Positions 6,517 to 12,596 of a DNA stretch of 12,596 nt are shown in pieces (positions within the stretch are counted from its first letter, which is position 1; each line of letters opens with the position of its first letter). The notes beneath the pieces are model-generated. The model did no database searches and had not been told where the DNA came from. It saw only the letters and a program-made list of their open reading frames with translations. This stretch comes from Nitriliruptorales bacterium (lineage in GTDB: Bacteria > Actinomycetota > Nitriliruptoria > Nitriliruptorales > Nitriliruptoraceae), in contig JAURQY010000051.1 in the NCBI GenBank assembly GCA_030835875.1, forward strand, positions 1 through 12,596. Reading direction: 5' to 3'. Both the position numbers and the translations under genes were made by a program.

Positions 6517-7551
6517 TCAGGCGGGTCCGTCGGGGCGCACGATCCCCGCATCCTGCATCAGACGCTCCCAGAGCGCCGCACGCTCGGCGTCGTCGCACAC
6601 CGTGCGAGCGAGCCGGTCGGTGGGACGCGGCAGGCGGTCGCCCCAGAACGCACCTCCAGCGCTCGGATCGGTGTCGTCGCCGGTCCGCTCGGAGAGCGTG
6701 AGATGCACGATCGTGTCGGCGCCCTGACCCGGGGTGCGCAGCAGCGGGCGCATCAGCCGGTCGAACGCGGGGAGCGCGTTCGAGACGCCCGGCGTGCGTG
6801 CCCAGCCCGGATGCATGGCGTGGAATGCGATGCCGGTGCTCGCTCCGAGCCTGCGATGCAGCTCGGCGACCAGCTCGACCTGCGCGCGCTTCGCCCGGGC
6901 ATAGGCGACAGCAGGTCGGTAGCCGCGCGGCGAGTCGACGCGTCGGACGACGAGGCGCTCGGTGTACATCCCGCCCGAGGAGACCCAGATGACGCGCGGA
7001 TCGGGTCGGTTCGCGAGCATGGGGACGAGGAGCATCGTCATCAGGAACGGGGCGACGACGTGCACCTGCCACGTCCGCTCGAGCCCGTCGTCCGTCGTCG
7101 TCCGCTCGGGGAACATCGCGCCGGCGTTGTGGACCACGACGTCGACGGGGGGCAGCGTCCTGAGCCGATCGACGAGCCGGCGGCCGTCGTCGAGTCGGTC
7201 GAGGTCGAGGACCTCCATCGTGAGGCGCGTGGCGAGCGTCGATCGGTCCACCCCCATGCCGGCCTGCGCGGCAGCATCGAGGAGCGCGTCGCGCGCCGCT
7301 GCGCCTCGGGTCGCATCACGCGTCGTCGCGACGACCTCAGCGCCGCGGGCGAGCAGCGCCACGACGGTCGCGAACCCGATCCCGCTGTTCGCCCCCGTGA
7401 CGAGCGCGCGGCGACCCTCGCCGGCGCCGGCGTGGGCGTCCCAGCGCTGGGTGCGACGCCGGACCGCATATCCGATGCGGCTGAACGATCCGACGACGCT
7501 CGCCTCGAGGACCCGGTCGATGCGTGATGGTCGCGGTCGATGGTTCGGCAT
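6517..7551 (-). CDS. SDR-family dehydrogenase, DHRS12-like
   Basis: Taken from the ATG at 7551 the protein has 344 residues. After an N-terminal segment of about 47 residues comes a complete SDR domain: TGANSGIG (52-59, NAD(P) loop), NAGA (142-145), Ser191/Ser192 in WVSSGGM, and the catalytic Tyr217-x3-Lys221 in AYARAKRAQ. It continues with MHPGWARTPGV and a C-terminal FWGDRLPRPT. The SSGGM/AYARAKRAQ/HPGWARTPG set is what I know from DHRS12-type proteins, which are NAD(P)-dependent and act on poorly defined lipid or aldehyde substrates. A longer frame to 7608 would cover the divergent promoter, so I reject it. The ATG has no Shine-Dalgarno; TACGCT ends seven bases upstream, suggesting a leaderless mRNA. 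The second, tyrosine-less SDR gene follows 90 bp downstream. Confidence 0.9.
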   Translation of the reverse strand: MPNHRPRPSRIDRVLEASVVGSFSRIGYAVRRRTQRWDAHAGAGEGRRALVTGANSGIGFATVVALLARGAEVVATTRDATRGAAARDALLDAAAQAGMGVDRSTLATRLTMEVLDLDRLDDGRRLVDRLRTLPPVDVVVHNAGAMFPERTTTDDGLERTWQVHVVAPFLMTMLLVPMLANRPDPRVIWVSSGGMYTERLVVRRVDSPRGYRPAVAYARAKRAQVELVAELHRRLGASTGIAFHAMHPGWARTPGVSNALPAFDRLMRPLLRTPGQGADTIVHLTLSERTGDDTDPSAGGAFWGDRLPRPTDRLARTVCDDAERAALWERLMQDAGIVRPDGPA

Positions 7552-7557
7552 GCTCGC

Positions 7558-7564
7558 TAGCGTA
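7558..7564. promoter_or_regulatory. Symmetric bidirectional -10 element (SDR gene / deoD)
   Basis: The 7-mer TAGCGTA reads TAGCGT on the plus strand and TACGCT on the minus strand, so one element provides a TAnnnT box in both directions. Minus-strand transcription would begin at or beside the SDR ATG (leaderless). Plus-strand transcription would begin near 7570 and give deoD a leader of about 50 bases with AGGAG at 7610-7614. No -35 is obvious either way. Confidence 0.4.
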
Positions 7565-7619
7565 GGACCGCTCGCACGCCGACGGTCGTCCGCAGCGGAC
7601 GGACCCACGAGGAGACGTC

Positions 7620-8339
7620 ATGGCAACGCCGCACATCAGCGCCGCACCCGGGGACTTCGCCGAGGCCGTCCTCCTGCCGGGGGACCCGCTGCGGGCCAAG
7701 TACATCGCGGAGAACTTCCTCGAGGACGCCCGCGAGGTCACCGCGGTGCGCAACATGCTGGGCTTCACCGGGAGCTACCGCGACATGCCGGTCTCCGTGA
7801 TGGGGACGGGCATGGGGATCCCGTCCGCCTCGATCTACGCGACGGAGCTCATCAAGGACTATGGGGTCAAGCGTCTCGTGCGCGTCGGTTCCTGCGGCGG
7901 GCTCGGGAAGGACATCCAGCTGCGTGACGTCGTGCTCGCCTCGGGCGCCTGCACCGACTCGCAGGTCAACCGCGCGCGCTACGACGGGCAGGACTTCGCC
8001 GCGATCGCGGACTTCGGGTTGCTGCGCAGCGCCGCGGAGGCCGCGGAGGCGGCCGGGGTCGCGGTCAGGGTCGGCAACGTCCACAGCGCCGAGCTGTTCT
8101 ACGACCCGCGACCGACGCAGCTCGACATGTTCGACCGGATGGGCGTGCTCGCGATCGAGATGGAGGCCGCCGGCCTCTACGGTGTCGCGGCGGAGTACGG
8201 GGCGCGGGCGCTCGGGATCATGACGGTGTCGGACCTCGTGCCGTCCGGCGAACAGACGTCGTCCGACGAGCGTGAGCGGACGTTCGGTGACATGGTCACC
8301 GTCGCGCTCGAGGCGCTGCGCATCGATGCGGGACGCTGA
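7620..8339 (+). CDS. deoD: Purine-nucleoside phosphorylase, hexameric DeoD type
   Basis: This 239-residue protein matches the well-known enterobacterial DeoD almost end to end: MATPHI at the start, GDFAEAVLLPGDPLRAKYIAE, then MLGFTGSY, MGTGMGIPS, VRVGSCG, LRDVV, ACTDSQVNR, DFAAIADF and VSDLV. It cleaves purine (deoxy)ribonucleosides with phosphate to free base and (deoxy)ribose 1-phosphate for salvage. Key residues present are His5, Gly21 and Arg25, Arg88 and Ser91 for phosphate, Glu180 and Glu182 in IEMEAAG for the ribose, Asp205 (proton donor to the base) and Arg218. AGGAG is 5 bp before the ATG. The gene has its own divergent promoter with the SDR gene and ends before a hairpin shared with the tRNA. 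Identity is secure. Many actinobacteria use the unrelated-in-size trimeric phosphorylase instead. Confidence 0.97.
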   Translation: MATPHISAAPGDFAEAVLLPGDPLRAKYIAENFLEDAREVTAVRNMLGFTGSYRDMPVSVMGTGMGIPSASIYATELIKDYGVKRLVRVGSCGGLGKDIQLRDVVLASGACTDSQVNRARYDGQDFAAIADFGLLRSAAEAAEAAGVAVRVGNVHSAELFYDPRPTQLDMFDRMGVLAIEMEAAGLYGVAAEYGARALGIMTVSDLVPSGEQTSSDERERTFGDMVTVALEALRIDAGR

Positions 8340-8346
8340 GCGCACG

Positions 8347-8362
8347 GCGTCGGGACCGACGC
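8347..8362. terminator. Hairpin between convergent deoD and tRNA-Val
   Basis: GCGTCG and CGACGC form a perfect 6-bp stem with loop GGAC, 7 bp after the deoD stop and 6 bp beyond the tRNA 3' end. Being symmetric it could serve both strands as a terminator or 3'-end barrier. There is no T-run on either side, so intrinsic termination would be atypical. Confidence 0.4.
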
Positions 8363-8368
8363 TGAGCG

Positions 8369-8442
8369 TGGGCGGGGAGGGGCTCGAACCCCCGACCTCC
8401 TCGGTGTAAACGAGGCGCTCTTGCCAGCTGAGCTACCCGCCC
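8369..8442 (-). tRNA. tRNA-Val (anticodon UAC)
   Basis: The minus strand folds into a complete 74-base cloverleaf. The acceptor stem is GGGCGGG paired with CCCGCCC, with discriminator A at 8369. The D arm is GCTC...GAGC. The anticodon stem is CCTCG/CGAGG around loop TTTACAC, giving anticodon TAC. The variable loop has 5 bases. The T arm is GGGGG-TTCGAGC-CCCTC with one G-U pair. CCA is not encoded (the next bases are CGC), so it must be added enzymatically. The anticodon decodes GUA and probably GUG valine codons. Confidence 0.97.
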
Positions 8443-8483
8443 GATGCGATGCCGCGACGAGCGCGCGGGGTCCGCAGAGGGAG

Positions 8484-8489
8484 AGGGTA
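8484..8489 (-). promoter_or_regulatory. Putative -10 box for tRNA-Val
   Basis: TACCCT on the minus strand would start transcription near 8477, giving a 35-base 5' leader for RNase P to remove. The same hexamer stands in front of the RNase P RNA gene at 12394-12399. No good -35 is visible. Confidence 0.4.
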
Positions 8490-8501
8490 GTCCTGCTCGC
8501 C

Positions 8502-8507
8502 TACGCT
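8502..8507 (+). promoter_or_regulatory. Putative -10 box for the nif3/zinc-ribbon operon
   Basis: TACGCT fits TAnnnT and would place the start near 8514, with a roughly 37-base leader ending in GGAGGG (8539-8544). The same hexamer is found ahead of the isomerase, SDR and otsA genes. It lies 12 bp from the divergent tRNA box. Confidence 0.4.
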
Positions 8508-8550
8508 GCCGCTTCGAACGGTCACGCGGTGCGGCGGCGGAGGGCGAGAG

Positions 8551-9360
8551 ATGGGCGACACGGTCGGGGCCTGGCTCGACGTCGTCCACGAGCGCTACCC
8601 GACCGCTGATGCGGCCGACTGGGACCGTCCGGGGCTCCAGGTCGGCGACCCCGGAGCTCCCGTGGCGAGGGTCCTCGTCACGCTCGACGTGACCTCTGCG
8701 GTGCTCGACGAGGCGGTACGCGTCCCAGAGACCTTCGTGCTCGCGCATCACCCGCTTCTGCTGCGACCGCTCCACGCACTCACGACGGCGACGGCGGCCG
8801 GCGCACTCGCGCTGCGGGCGGCCCGTGCCGGGATCGCCGTCGCGGCTGCGCACACGAACCTCGATGCGAGCGACGACGGGGCGGGGACCTCCGATCCGGT
8901 CGTCGCGGTCCTCGGCCTCCAGGACGTCGTCCCGCTCTGCCCGCCGGTCGCACCGGGCGCGCGAGCCATGGGACGGGTCGGCGACCTCGCCGTACCGATG
9001 ACGCTGCGTGACGTCGCGGCTCGGATCGCGCGTGACCTGCCGGCGCCTTCGGCGCGTCTGTGCGGCGATCCCGAACGCAGCGTGCGACGTGTCGCGGTGC
9101 TCGGCGGCTCAGGGATGAGCGCCGCCGCCGACGCGCTGGCGGCCGGCGCGGACGTGCTCGTCACCGGCGACGTCCGGCATCACGACGCGCTCGACGCGCT
9201 GGAGCTCGGCCTCGCTGTGATCGACGCGGGCCACCATGCGACCGAGGTCGCCGCCATGCCGACCTTCGCCGATCGGGTCGCGGCCGCTGGAGCGGCGCGT
9301 GGACTCGTGGCGCCCGTCATCCTCTCCGACGTGTCGACGATCCCCTGGGAGTCCGTATGA
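8551..9360 (+). CDS. NIF3-like dinuclear metal-centre protein (YbgI/YqfO family)
   Basis: This 269-residue protein has the NIF3 signatures in order: WDRPGLQVG (24-32), TLDVT (44-48), the metal-binding AHHPLLL with His66/His67, AAHTNLDA with His101 and Asp105, TGDVRHHDAL (205-214), and DAGHHATE with His228/His229 and Glu232. The family forms ring-shaped hexamers with a two-metal site inside. Database names such as GTP cyclohydrolase 1 type 2 are carried by homologues, but the true role is unsettled. Length is that of the short form without the PII-like insert seen in longer homologues. GGAGGG ends 6 bp before the ATG. The stop shares an ATGA with the next gene, so the two are translationally coupled. 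Confidence 0.94.
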   Translation: MGDTVGAWLDVVHERYPTADAADWDRPGLQVGDPGAPVARVLVTLDVTSAVLDEAVRVPETFVLAHHPLLLRPLHALTTATAAGALALRAARAGIAVAAAHTNLDASDDGAGTSDPVVAVLGLQDVVPLCPPVAPGARAMGRVGDLAVPMTLRDVAARIARDLPAPSARLCGDPERSVRRVAVLGGSGMSAAADALAAGADVLVTGDVRHHDALDALELGLAVIDAGHHATEVAAMPTFADRVAAAGAARGLVAPVILSDVSTIPWESV

Positions 9361-10085
9361 GCGACGCCACCGCCGAGGACCTCGACCGGCTGCTCGTGCT
9401 GCAAGGTGTCGATGACGAGATCCGTCGGCTCGAGCACCAGCTCTCGGGTCTCGTCGAGCAGCGCACGCTCGATGAGCTCGTGCAGCAGGATGCGACCCTC
9501 GCGGAGGGCGACGTCGAGCTCGGTGCTCAGCTCGAGGCCGCGCGTCGTGACCAGCGCCAGGTCGAGGGGGAGATCGAGGCGCTCGGTCAGCGGCTCGCCG
9601 AGGAGCAGCAGCGCCTCTACGCCGGTGCGCTCACGTCGGCGCGGGAGGTGCAGGCCGCGGAGGCGGAGATCGCCTCGACGACCCGACGACGCAGCGAGCA
9701 CGAGGACCAGCTGCTCGAGGTGATGGAACGCGTCGAGGAGCTCGAGGGACGCGCGGCGGAGCTCACGGCGGTACGCAGCGGTCTCGCTGAGCGCATCGCC
9801 GCCGCCACCGCCGCACGCGATGCTGCGGCGCAGGACCTGATCGCCCGCATCGCCGAGGTCCAGGTGCGCCGCGACCCCATCGCCGCCGCGCTCCCCGCCG
9901 CGCTCCTCGAGCGCTACGGCGAGGCCGCTCGCCGTGGGGGTGGCACCGGCGTCGGCGTCCTCAAGGAGGGCGCCTGCTCCGCCTGCCGGATCACGTTCCC
10001 GATGAGCGAGCTGAACACCTACCTGACCGGACCGCCGCTCACGACCTGCACGCAGTGCCGTCGGCTGCTCATCGTCCCCGCCTGA
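9357..10085 (+). CDS. Coiled-coil protein with C-terminal C4 zinc ribbon (DUF164 family)
   Basis: This 242-residue protein starts at the ATG of the ATGA overlap with nif3, with GGGAG 5 bp upstream. Residues about 7-165 are charged heptad-like sequence (E/R/A/L-rich) forming a long helical hairpin. It contains the family's LYAGALTSAREVQAAEAEI stretch at about 87-105. The C-terminus is a C4 zinc ribbon: Cys207-x2-Cys210 and Cys231-x2-Cys234. Proteins of this build sit next to NIF3 in many actinobacteria, and nucleic-acid or ribosome-related roles have been suggested from the ribbon; I cannot state a function. In mycobacteria the pair is followed by an RNase H/phosphatase fusion gene, which is absent here: the 3' end instead overlaps convergent otsB by 17 bp. 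Confidence 0.93.
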   Translation: MSDATAEDLDRLLVLQGVDDEIRRLEHQLSGLVEQRTLDELVQQDATLAEGDVELGAQLEAARRDQRQVEGEIEALGQRLAEEQQRLYAGALTSAREVQAAEAEIASTTRRRSEHEDQLLEVMERVEELEGRAAELTAVRSGLAERIAAATAARDAAAQDLIARIAEVQVRRDPIAAALPAALLERYGEAARRGGGTGVGVLKEGACSACRITFPMSELNTYLTGPPLTTCTQCRRLLIVPA

Positions 10086-10890
10086 TCCGCTCCGCGAGTG
10101 CGGCGAGGAGCGTGACGACCGCATCGGGGTCGGCGACGCGGACCGACGCGGCACTCGCTCGGTCCTCGGAGGCGACGAGCACGCCGACGCCGCCCTCCGC
10201 CTCCGCCGTCGCGAGCGCAGGCTCATCGGTGAGGTCGTCGCCGACCATTACGGGCAGCGCGGGCCCGGACGTCGCGATGAGATGGGCGAGCGCGGACCCC
10301 TTGTCCGCTCCGGCGGCGCGCAGCTCGAGGACCGCCTTCCCCTCCTGGACGTGACCGCCCGGGGCCGCCCGCAAAACCTCACGCACAGCGGAGAGCATCG
10401 GCTCGACCGCCTCGTCTGCGACGAGCCGGTGGTGGATGGCGAGTCCCACCCCCTTGTCCTCGACGATCCAGCCCTCGGCGAGCCTGTCGGCGGGCAGCAG
10501 CGTGGCGACCCGGTCGCGGACGTCGGCGAGGGCCTCGGGTGTGAACCCGTCGGTCAGCGCCGTCACCCGACCGTCACGGTGACGCATGCGCAGGCCGTGC
10601 TCAGACACGATGCGGAGCGGCAGCCGGCCGACGCGATCGACGAGGTCGTCGAGGCCGCGACCGGAGAGGACGACGACGTCCGCGACCTGGCCGAGCGCTT
10701 CGAGCGCCTCGGAAGCCCCCAACGCGAGGACGGCGTCCTGGGGGCGCGGGGCGATCGGAGAGAGGGTCCCGTCGTGGTCGAGCGCGACGAGCAGCCGCTG
10801 GTCGGGGCGCAACGAAGCCGCGATGCTGACAGCGAGGTCCTCCGGCGCCCGGCGCGCCGGCCGATGCGTCTCCGGCAGCAGGTCGGTCAT
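10069..10890 (-). CDS. otsB: Trehalose-6-phosphate phosphatase
   Basis: This 273-residue HAD-family enzyme dephosphorylates trehalose 6-phosphate to trehalose. Motif I is LDHDGTL (Asp38 nucleophile, Asp40), motif II is LSGR at 75-78, the conserved lysine is Lys197 in DKGSAL, and motif IV is GDDLTDEPAL (217-226). SEHGLRMR (96-103) and VEDKGVGLAIHHR (143-155) are typical of the trehalose phosphatase cap and substrate site. The start ATG overlaps the otsA stop (ATGA), so it is translated right after otsA from the same mRNA and the two catalyse consecutive steps. The residue-level match and pairing with otsA make the call strong. The 3' end overlaps the zinc-ribbon gene by 17 bp. Confidence 0.95.
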   Translation of the reverse strand: MTDLLPETHRPARRAPEDLAVSIAASLRPDQRLLVALDHDGTLSPIAPRPQDAVLALGASEALEALGQVADVVVLSGRGLDDLVDRVGRLPLRIVSEHGLRMRHRDGRVTALTDGFTPEALADVRDRVATLLPADRLAEGWIVEDKGVGLAIHHRLVADEAVEPMLSAVREVLRAAPGGHVQEGKAVLELRAAGADKGSALAHLIATSGPALPVMVGDDLTDEPALATAEAEGGVGVLVASEDRASAASVRVADPDAVVTLLAALAERIRRGR

Positions 10891-12308
10891 GCCGTTCCCG
10901 CGACGTCCCAGATGGCGTCGAGCTCGTCGGTGACCCAGCGGAACACGTCGTGGTCACGCACGACCTGCGCCATGCGGGCGATGCGCGCTCGCCGGTCGTC
11001 CGGGGTCAGCTCGAGCGCACCCTCCATCAGCGTCGCGAGTCCCTCGACGTCGAAGGGGTTGCAGCGGACCGCGTCGTGACCGAACTCGTACGCGGTCCCG
11101 CAGAACTCGCTGAGGATCAGCACACCGTCGCCATCGGTCGCATCCCGCACGGTGACGAACTCCTTCGCGACGAGGTTCATGCCGTCCTTCAACGGCGTCA
11201 CGCACATGACGTCGGCCAGCCGGTAGTAGGCGGCGAGGCGGGTGCGGTCGATCGCGCGGTGCAGGTAGTGGACCGGGACGTCGTGACCGGGCTCGGTGAA
11301 GCGACCGTTGATGCGCCCGACCTCGGTCTCGACCTGGGTGCGCAGGCGCCGGTACTCCTCGACGTCATCGCGTGACGGCACGGCGATCTGGACGAAGACG
11401 AACCGGCCCCGGAGGTGCGGGCGCTGCTCGAGCAGCAGTTCGATCGCCTGCAGCCGGTGACGGATGCCCTTGGTGTAGTCGAGGCGGTCGACACCGAGGA
11501 GCACCTTCCGGTCGCCGAACTGCTCGCGGAGTGCTGCGACCTCCGCATCGGTCGCGGACGCGCGCGCCAGCTCCGCGAAGTCCTCCGTGTCGATCGAGAT
11601 CGGATGGGCGAGCGCGCGGACACGCCGGCCGTCGTCGCGCATGACACGATCGCCGAGCACCGTCGCGTCAGGGAGCACGCGCTGCACGGTGCGGAGGAAG
11701 TTGTCGCGGTACTGCTCGGTGTGGAAGCCGAGGCTGTCCGCGGCGAGCATCCCGCCGAGCAGTGACTCGCGCCACGGGAGCCGTGCGAACAGCTCCGGGG
11801 CGGGGAAGGGGATGTGGAGGAACATGCCGATGCGCAGGTCCGGATGCCGCTCGCGCAGCAGCTGCGGCAGGAGCAGCAGGTGGTAGTCCTGGATCCAGAC
11901 GATCGGTGGCGTCGGCGATGCCTCGACGACCTCGCTGACCGCGTCCGCGAAGCGCGTCGTGACCGTGACGTAGGAGCGCCACCAGGAGCGGTCGATGACG
12001 GGCTGGACGACGAGGTCGTGGAACAGCGGCCAGAGCGTGCGGTTCGTGAACCCGTGGTAGTAGCCCTCGACGAGCTCGGGTTCGAGGTCGACGGCGTGGA
12101 GATCGCAGTTGAGCCCCTCGACGCGCGCCGGGACGCCCTGCGCGTCCTCGTCCCATCCGATCCATGCGCCGCCGACGCGTTCGATCACGGGGGTCAGGGC
12201 GGTGACGAGCCCACCGGAGGCCGGACGCCACACGCCCTGCTGGCGAGCGAGCGGCAGCCGGTTCGCGACGAGGATGAGCGGAGCGTCACCCGGTGCGGTC
12301 GCGCCCAT
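10887..12308 (-). CDS. otsA: Alpha,alpha-trehalose-phosphate synthase (GT20)
   Basis: This 473-residue GT-B glycosyltransferase transfers glucose from a nucleotide-glucose donor to glucose 6-phosphate, giving trehalose 6-phosphate. Motifs in order: ILVANRLP at 12-19, WIGWDED (49-55), IQDYHLLLLP with Asp141, LHIPFP (164-169), GVDRLDYTKGI with Arg275 and Lys280, and DGMNLVAKE with Asp375 and Glu383. These match the key sugar- and nucleotide-binding residues of E. coli OtsA with the same spacing. The following loop, SEFCGTAYEF and RCNPFD, departs from the usual SxFAGAAxEL. I chose the ATG at 12308 because GAGAGGG lies 5 bp upstream; an in-frame GTG at 12326 lacks this. otsB overlaps by 4 bp. A related GT20 product such as glucosylglycerol phosphate is less likely given the otsB partner. 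Confidence 0.94.
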   Translation of the reverse strand: MGATAPGDAPLILVANRLPLARQQGVWRPASGGLVTALTPVIERVGGAWIGWDEDAQGVPARVEGLNCDLHAVDLEPELVEGYYHGFTNRTLWPLFHDLVVQPVIDRSWWRSYVTVTTRFADAVSEVVEASPTPPIVWIQDYHLLLLPQLLRERHPDLRIGMFLHIPFPAPELFARLPWRESLLGGMLAADSLGFHTEQYRDNFLRTVQRVLPDATVLGDRVMRDDGRRVRALAHPISIDTEDFAELARASATDAEVAALREQFGDRKVLLGVDRLDYTKGIRHRLQAIELLLEQRPHLRGRFVFVQIAVPSRDDVEEYRRLRTQVETEVGRINGRFTEPGHDVPVHYLHRAIDRTRLAAYYRLADVMCVTPLKDGMNLVAKEFVTVRDATDGDGVLILSEFCGTAYEFGHDAVRCNPFDVEGLATLMEGALELTPDDRRARIARMAQVVRDHDVFRWVTDELDAIWDVAGTA

Positions 12309-12358
12309 GCCGACCCTCTCGGACACGCCGGCGTGTGGGGACGTGTCGCCTGGGATCG

Positions 12359-12364
12359 AGCGTA
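12359..12364 (-). promoter_or_regulatory. Putative -10 box for otsA-otsB
   Basis: TACGCT on the minus strand, in the context CTACGCTCGA that also occurs at 4056-4065, would start the mRNA near 12352 and leave a leader of about 44 bases with GAGAGGG before the ATG. No -35 is clear. It is back-to-back with the rnpB box 29 bp away. Confidence 0.4.
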
Positions 12365-12393
12365 GTCACCTCCCGCCGATGCGATCCAGGTCC

Positions 12394-12399
12394 TACCCT
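12394..12399 (+). promoter_or_regulatory. Putative -10 box for rnpB
   Basis: TACCCT fits TAnnnT and places the start at about 12406, right where the recognisable RNase P RNA sequence begins. It is the same hexamer as the tRNA-Val box. Confidence 0.42.
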
Positions 12400-12405
12400 T
12401 GTCGT

Positions 12406-12596
<191 letters not shown>

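Noticed and set aside
6463..7527. Plus-strand open frame of 354 codons opposite the DHRS12-like gene
   Set aside because: The minus-strand frame carries the complete SDR motif set. The plus-strand product is charged and motif-free.
7552..7608. Longer start (7608) for the DHRS12-like gene
   Set aside because: The extra 19 residues would run over the divergent promoter and next to the deoD ribosome site, and show no conserved sequence.
8421..8609. Short plus-strand frame across the tRNA and nif3 start
   Set aside because: It covers a complete tRNA on the other strand and the nif3 ribosome site in the wrong frame.
9060..9356. Upstream extension of the zinc-ribbon frame
   Set aside because: It would overlap nif3 deeply and gives an Arg-rich product. 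The ATG in the ATGA overlap has a ribosome site and begins the conserved region.
9180..10226. Minus-strand frame of 348 codons opposite the zinc-ribbon gene
   Set aside because: It is a shadow of the coiled-coil codons; it also crosses into otsB in the wrong frame and has no family features.

Overview
This is a 12.6-kb stretch of very GC-rich chromosome (by eye about 70% G+C, with strong G/C preference at third codon positions). It looks like a deep-branching actinobacterium. The evidence is an AhpE-type peroxiredoxin, a rhomboid protease with an N-terminal zinc finger, the NIF3 plus zinc-ribbon gene pair, a glucose-6-phosphate isomerase resembling the isomerase half of actinobacterial transaldolase/isomerase fusions, TAnnnT-type -10 boxes and probable leaderless starts. 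Acidimicrobiia or Nitriliruptoria-like groups are possible, but genus and class cannot be fixed from this sequence alone.

Layout. At the left edge lies the N-terminus of glycerol-3-phosphate dehydrogenase (minus), preceded by a rhomboid protease gene on the same strand. A 72-bp divergent gap leads to a peroxiredoxin gene and guaB, which are separated by 2 bp (plus). guaB runs tail-to-tail, with a 25-bp overlap, into a Cof-type HAD phosphatase (minus). A compact divergent promoter then serves a glucose-6-phosphate isomerase gene (plus), which converges on two SDR oxidoreductase genes (minus). A second compact divergent promoter serves deoD (plus). A hairpin separates deoD from a tRNA-Val(UAC) gene (minus). 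Next come a NIF3-family gene and a coiled-coil/zinc-ribbon gene joined by an ATGA overlap (plus). These converge, with a 17-bp overlap, on otsB and otsA (minus, also joined by an ATGA overlap). The right edge holds the 5' part of the RNase P RNA gene (plus).

How the genes work together. The content is mostly housekeeping: GTP synthesis (GuaB), purine salvage (DeoD), central carbon flux (isomerase and GlpD), peroxide defence, trehalose synthesis (OtsA then OtsB) and RNA maturation (RNase P and its tRNA-type substrates). The region is tightly packed: no gap exceeds about 100 bp without a gene, except the roughly 210 bp between deoD and nif3, which holds the tRNA and its promoter. There are no insertion sequences, CRISPR arrays, phage genes or attachment sites. 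I see no clearly new multi-gene system. The points most worth a second look are the rhomboid-glpD pairing, compact divergent promoters whose -10 boxes overlap on opposite strands, probable leaderless starts, an SDR lacking the catalytic tyrosine, and a stand-alone isomerase related to fusion proteins.
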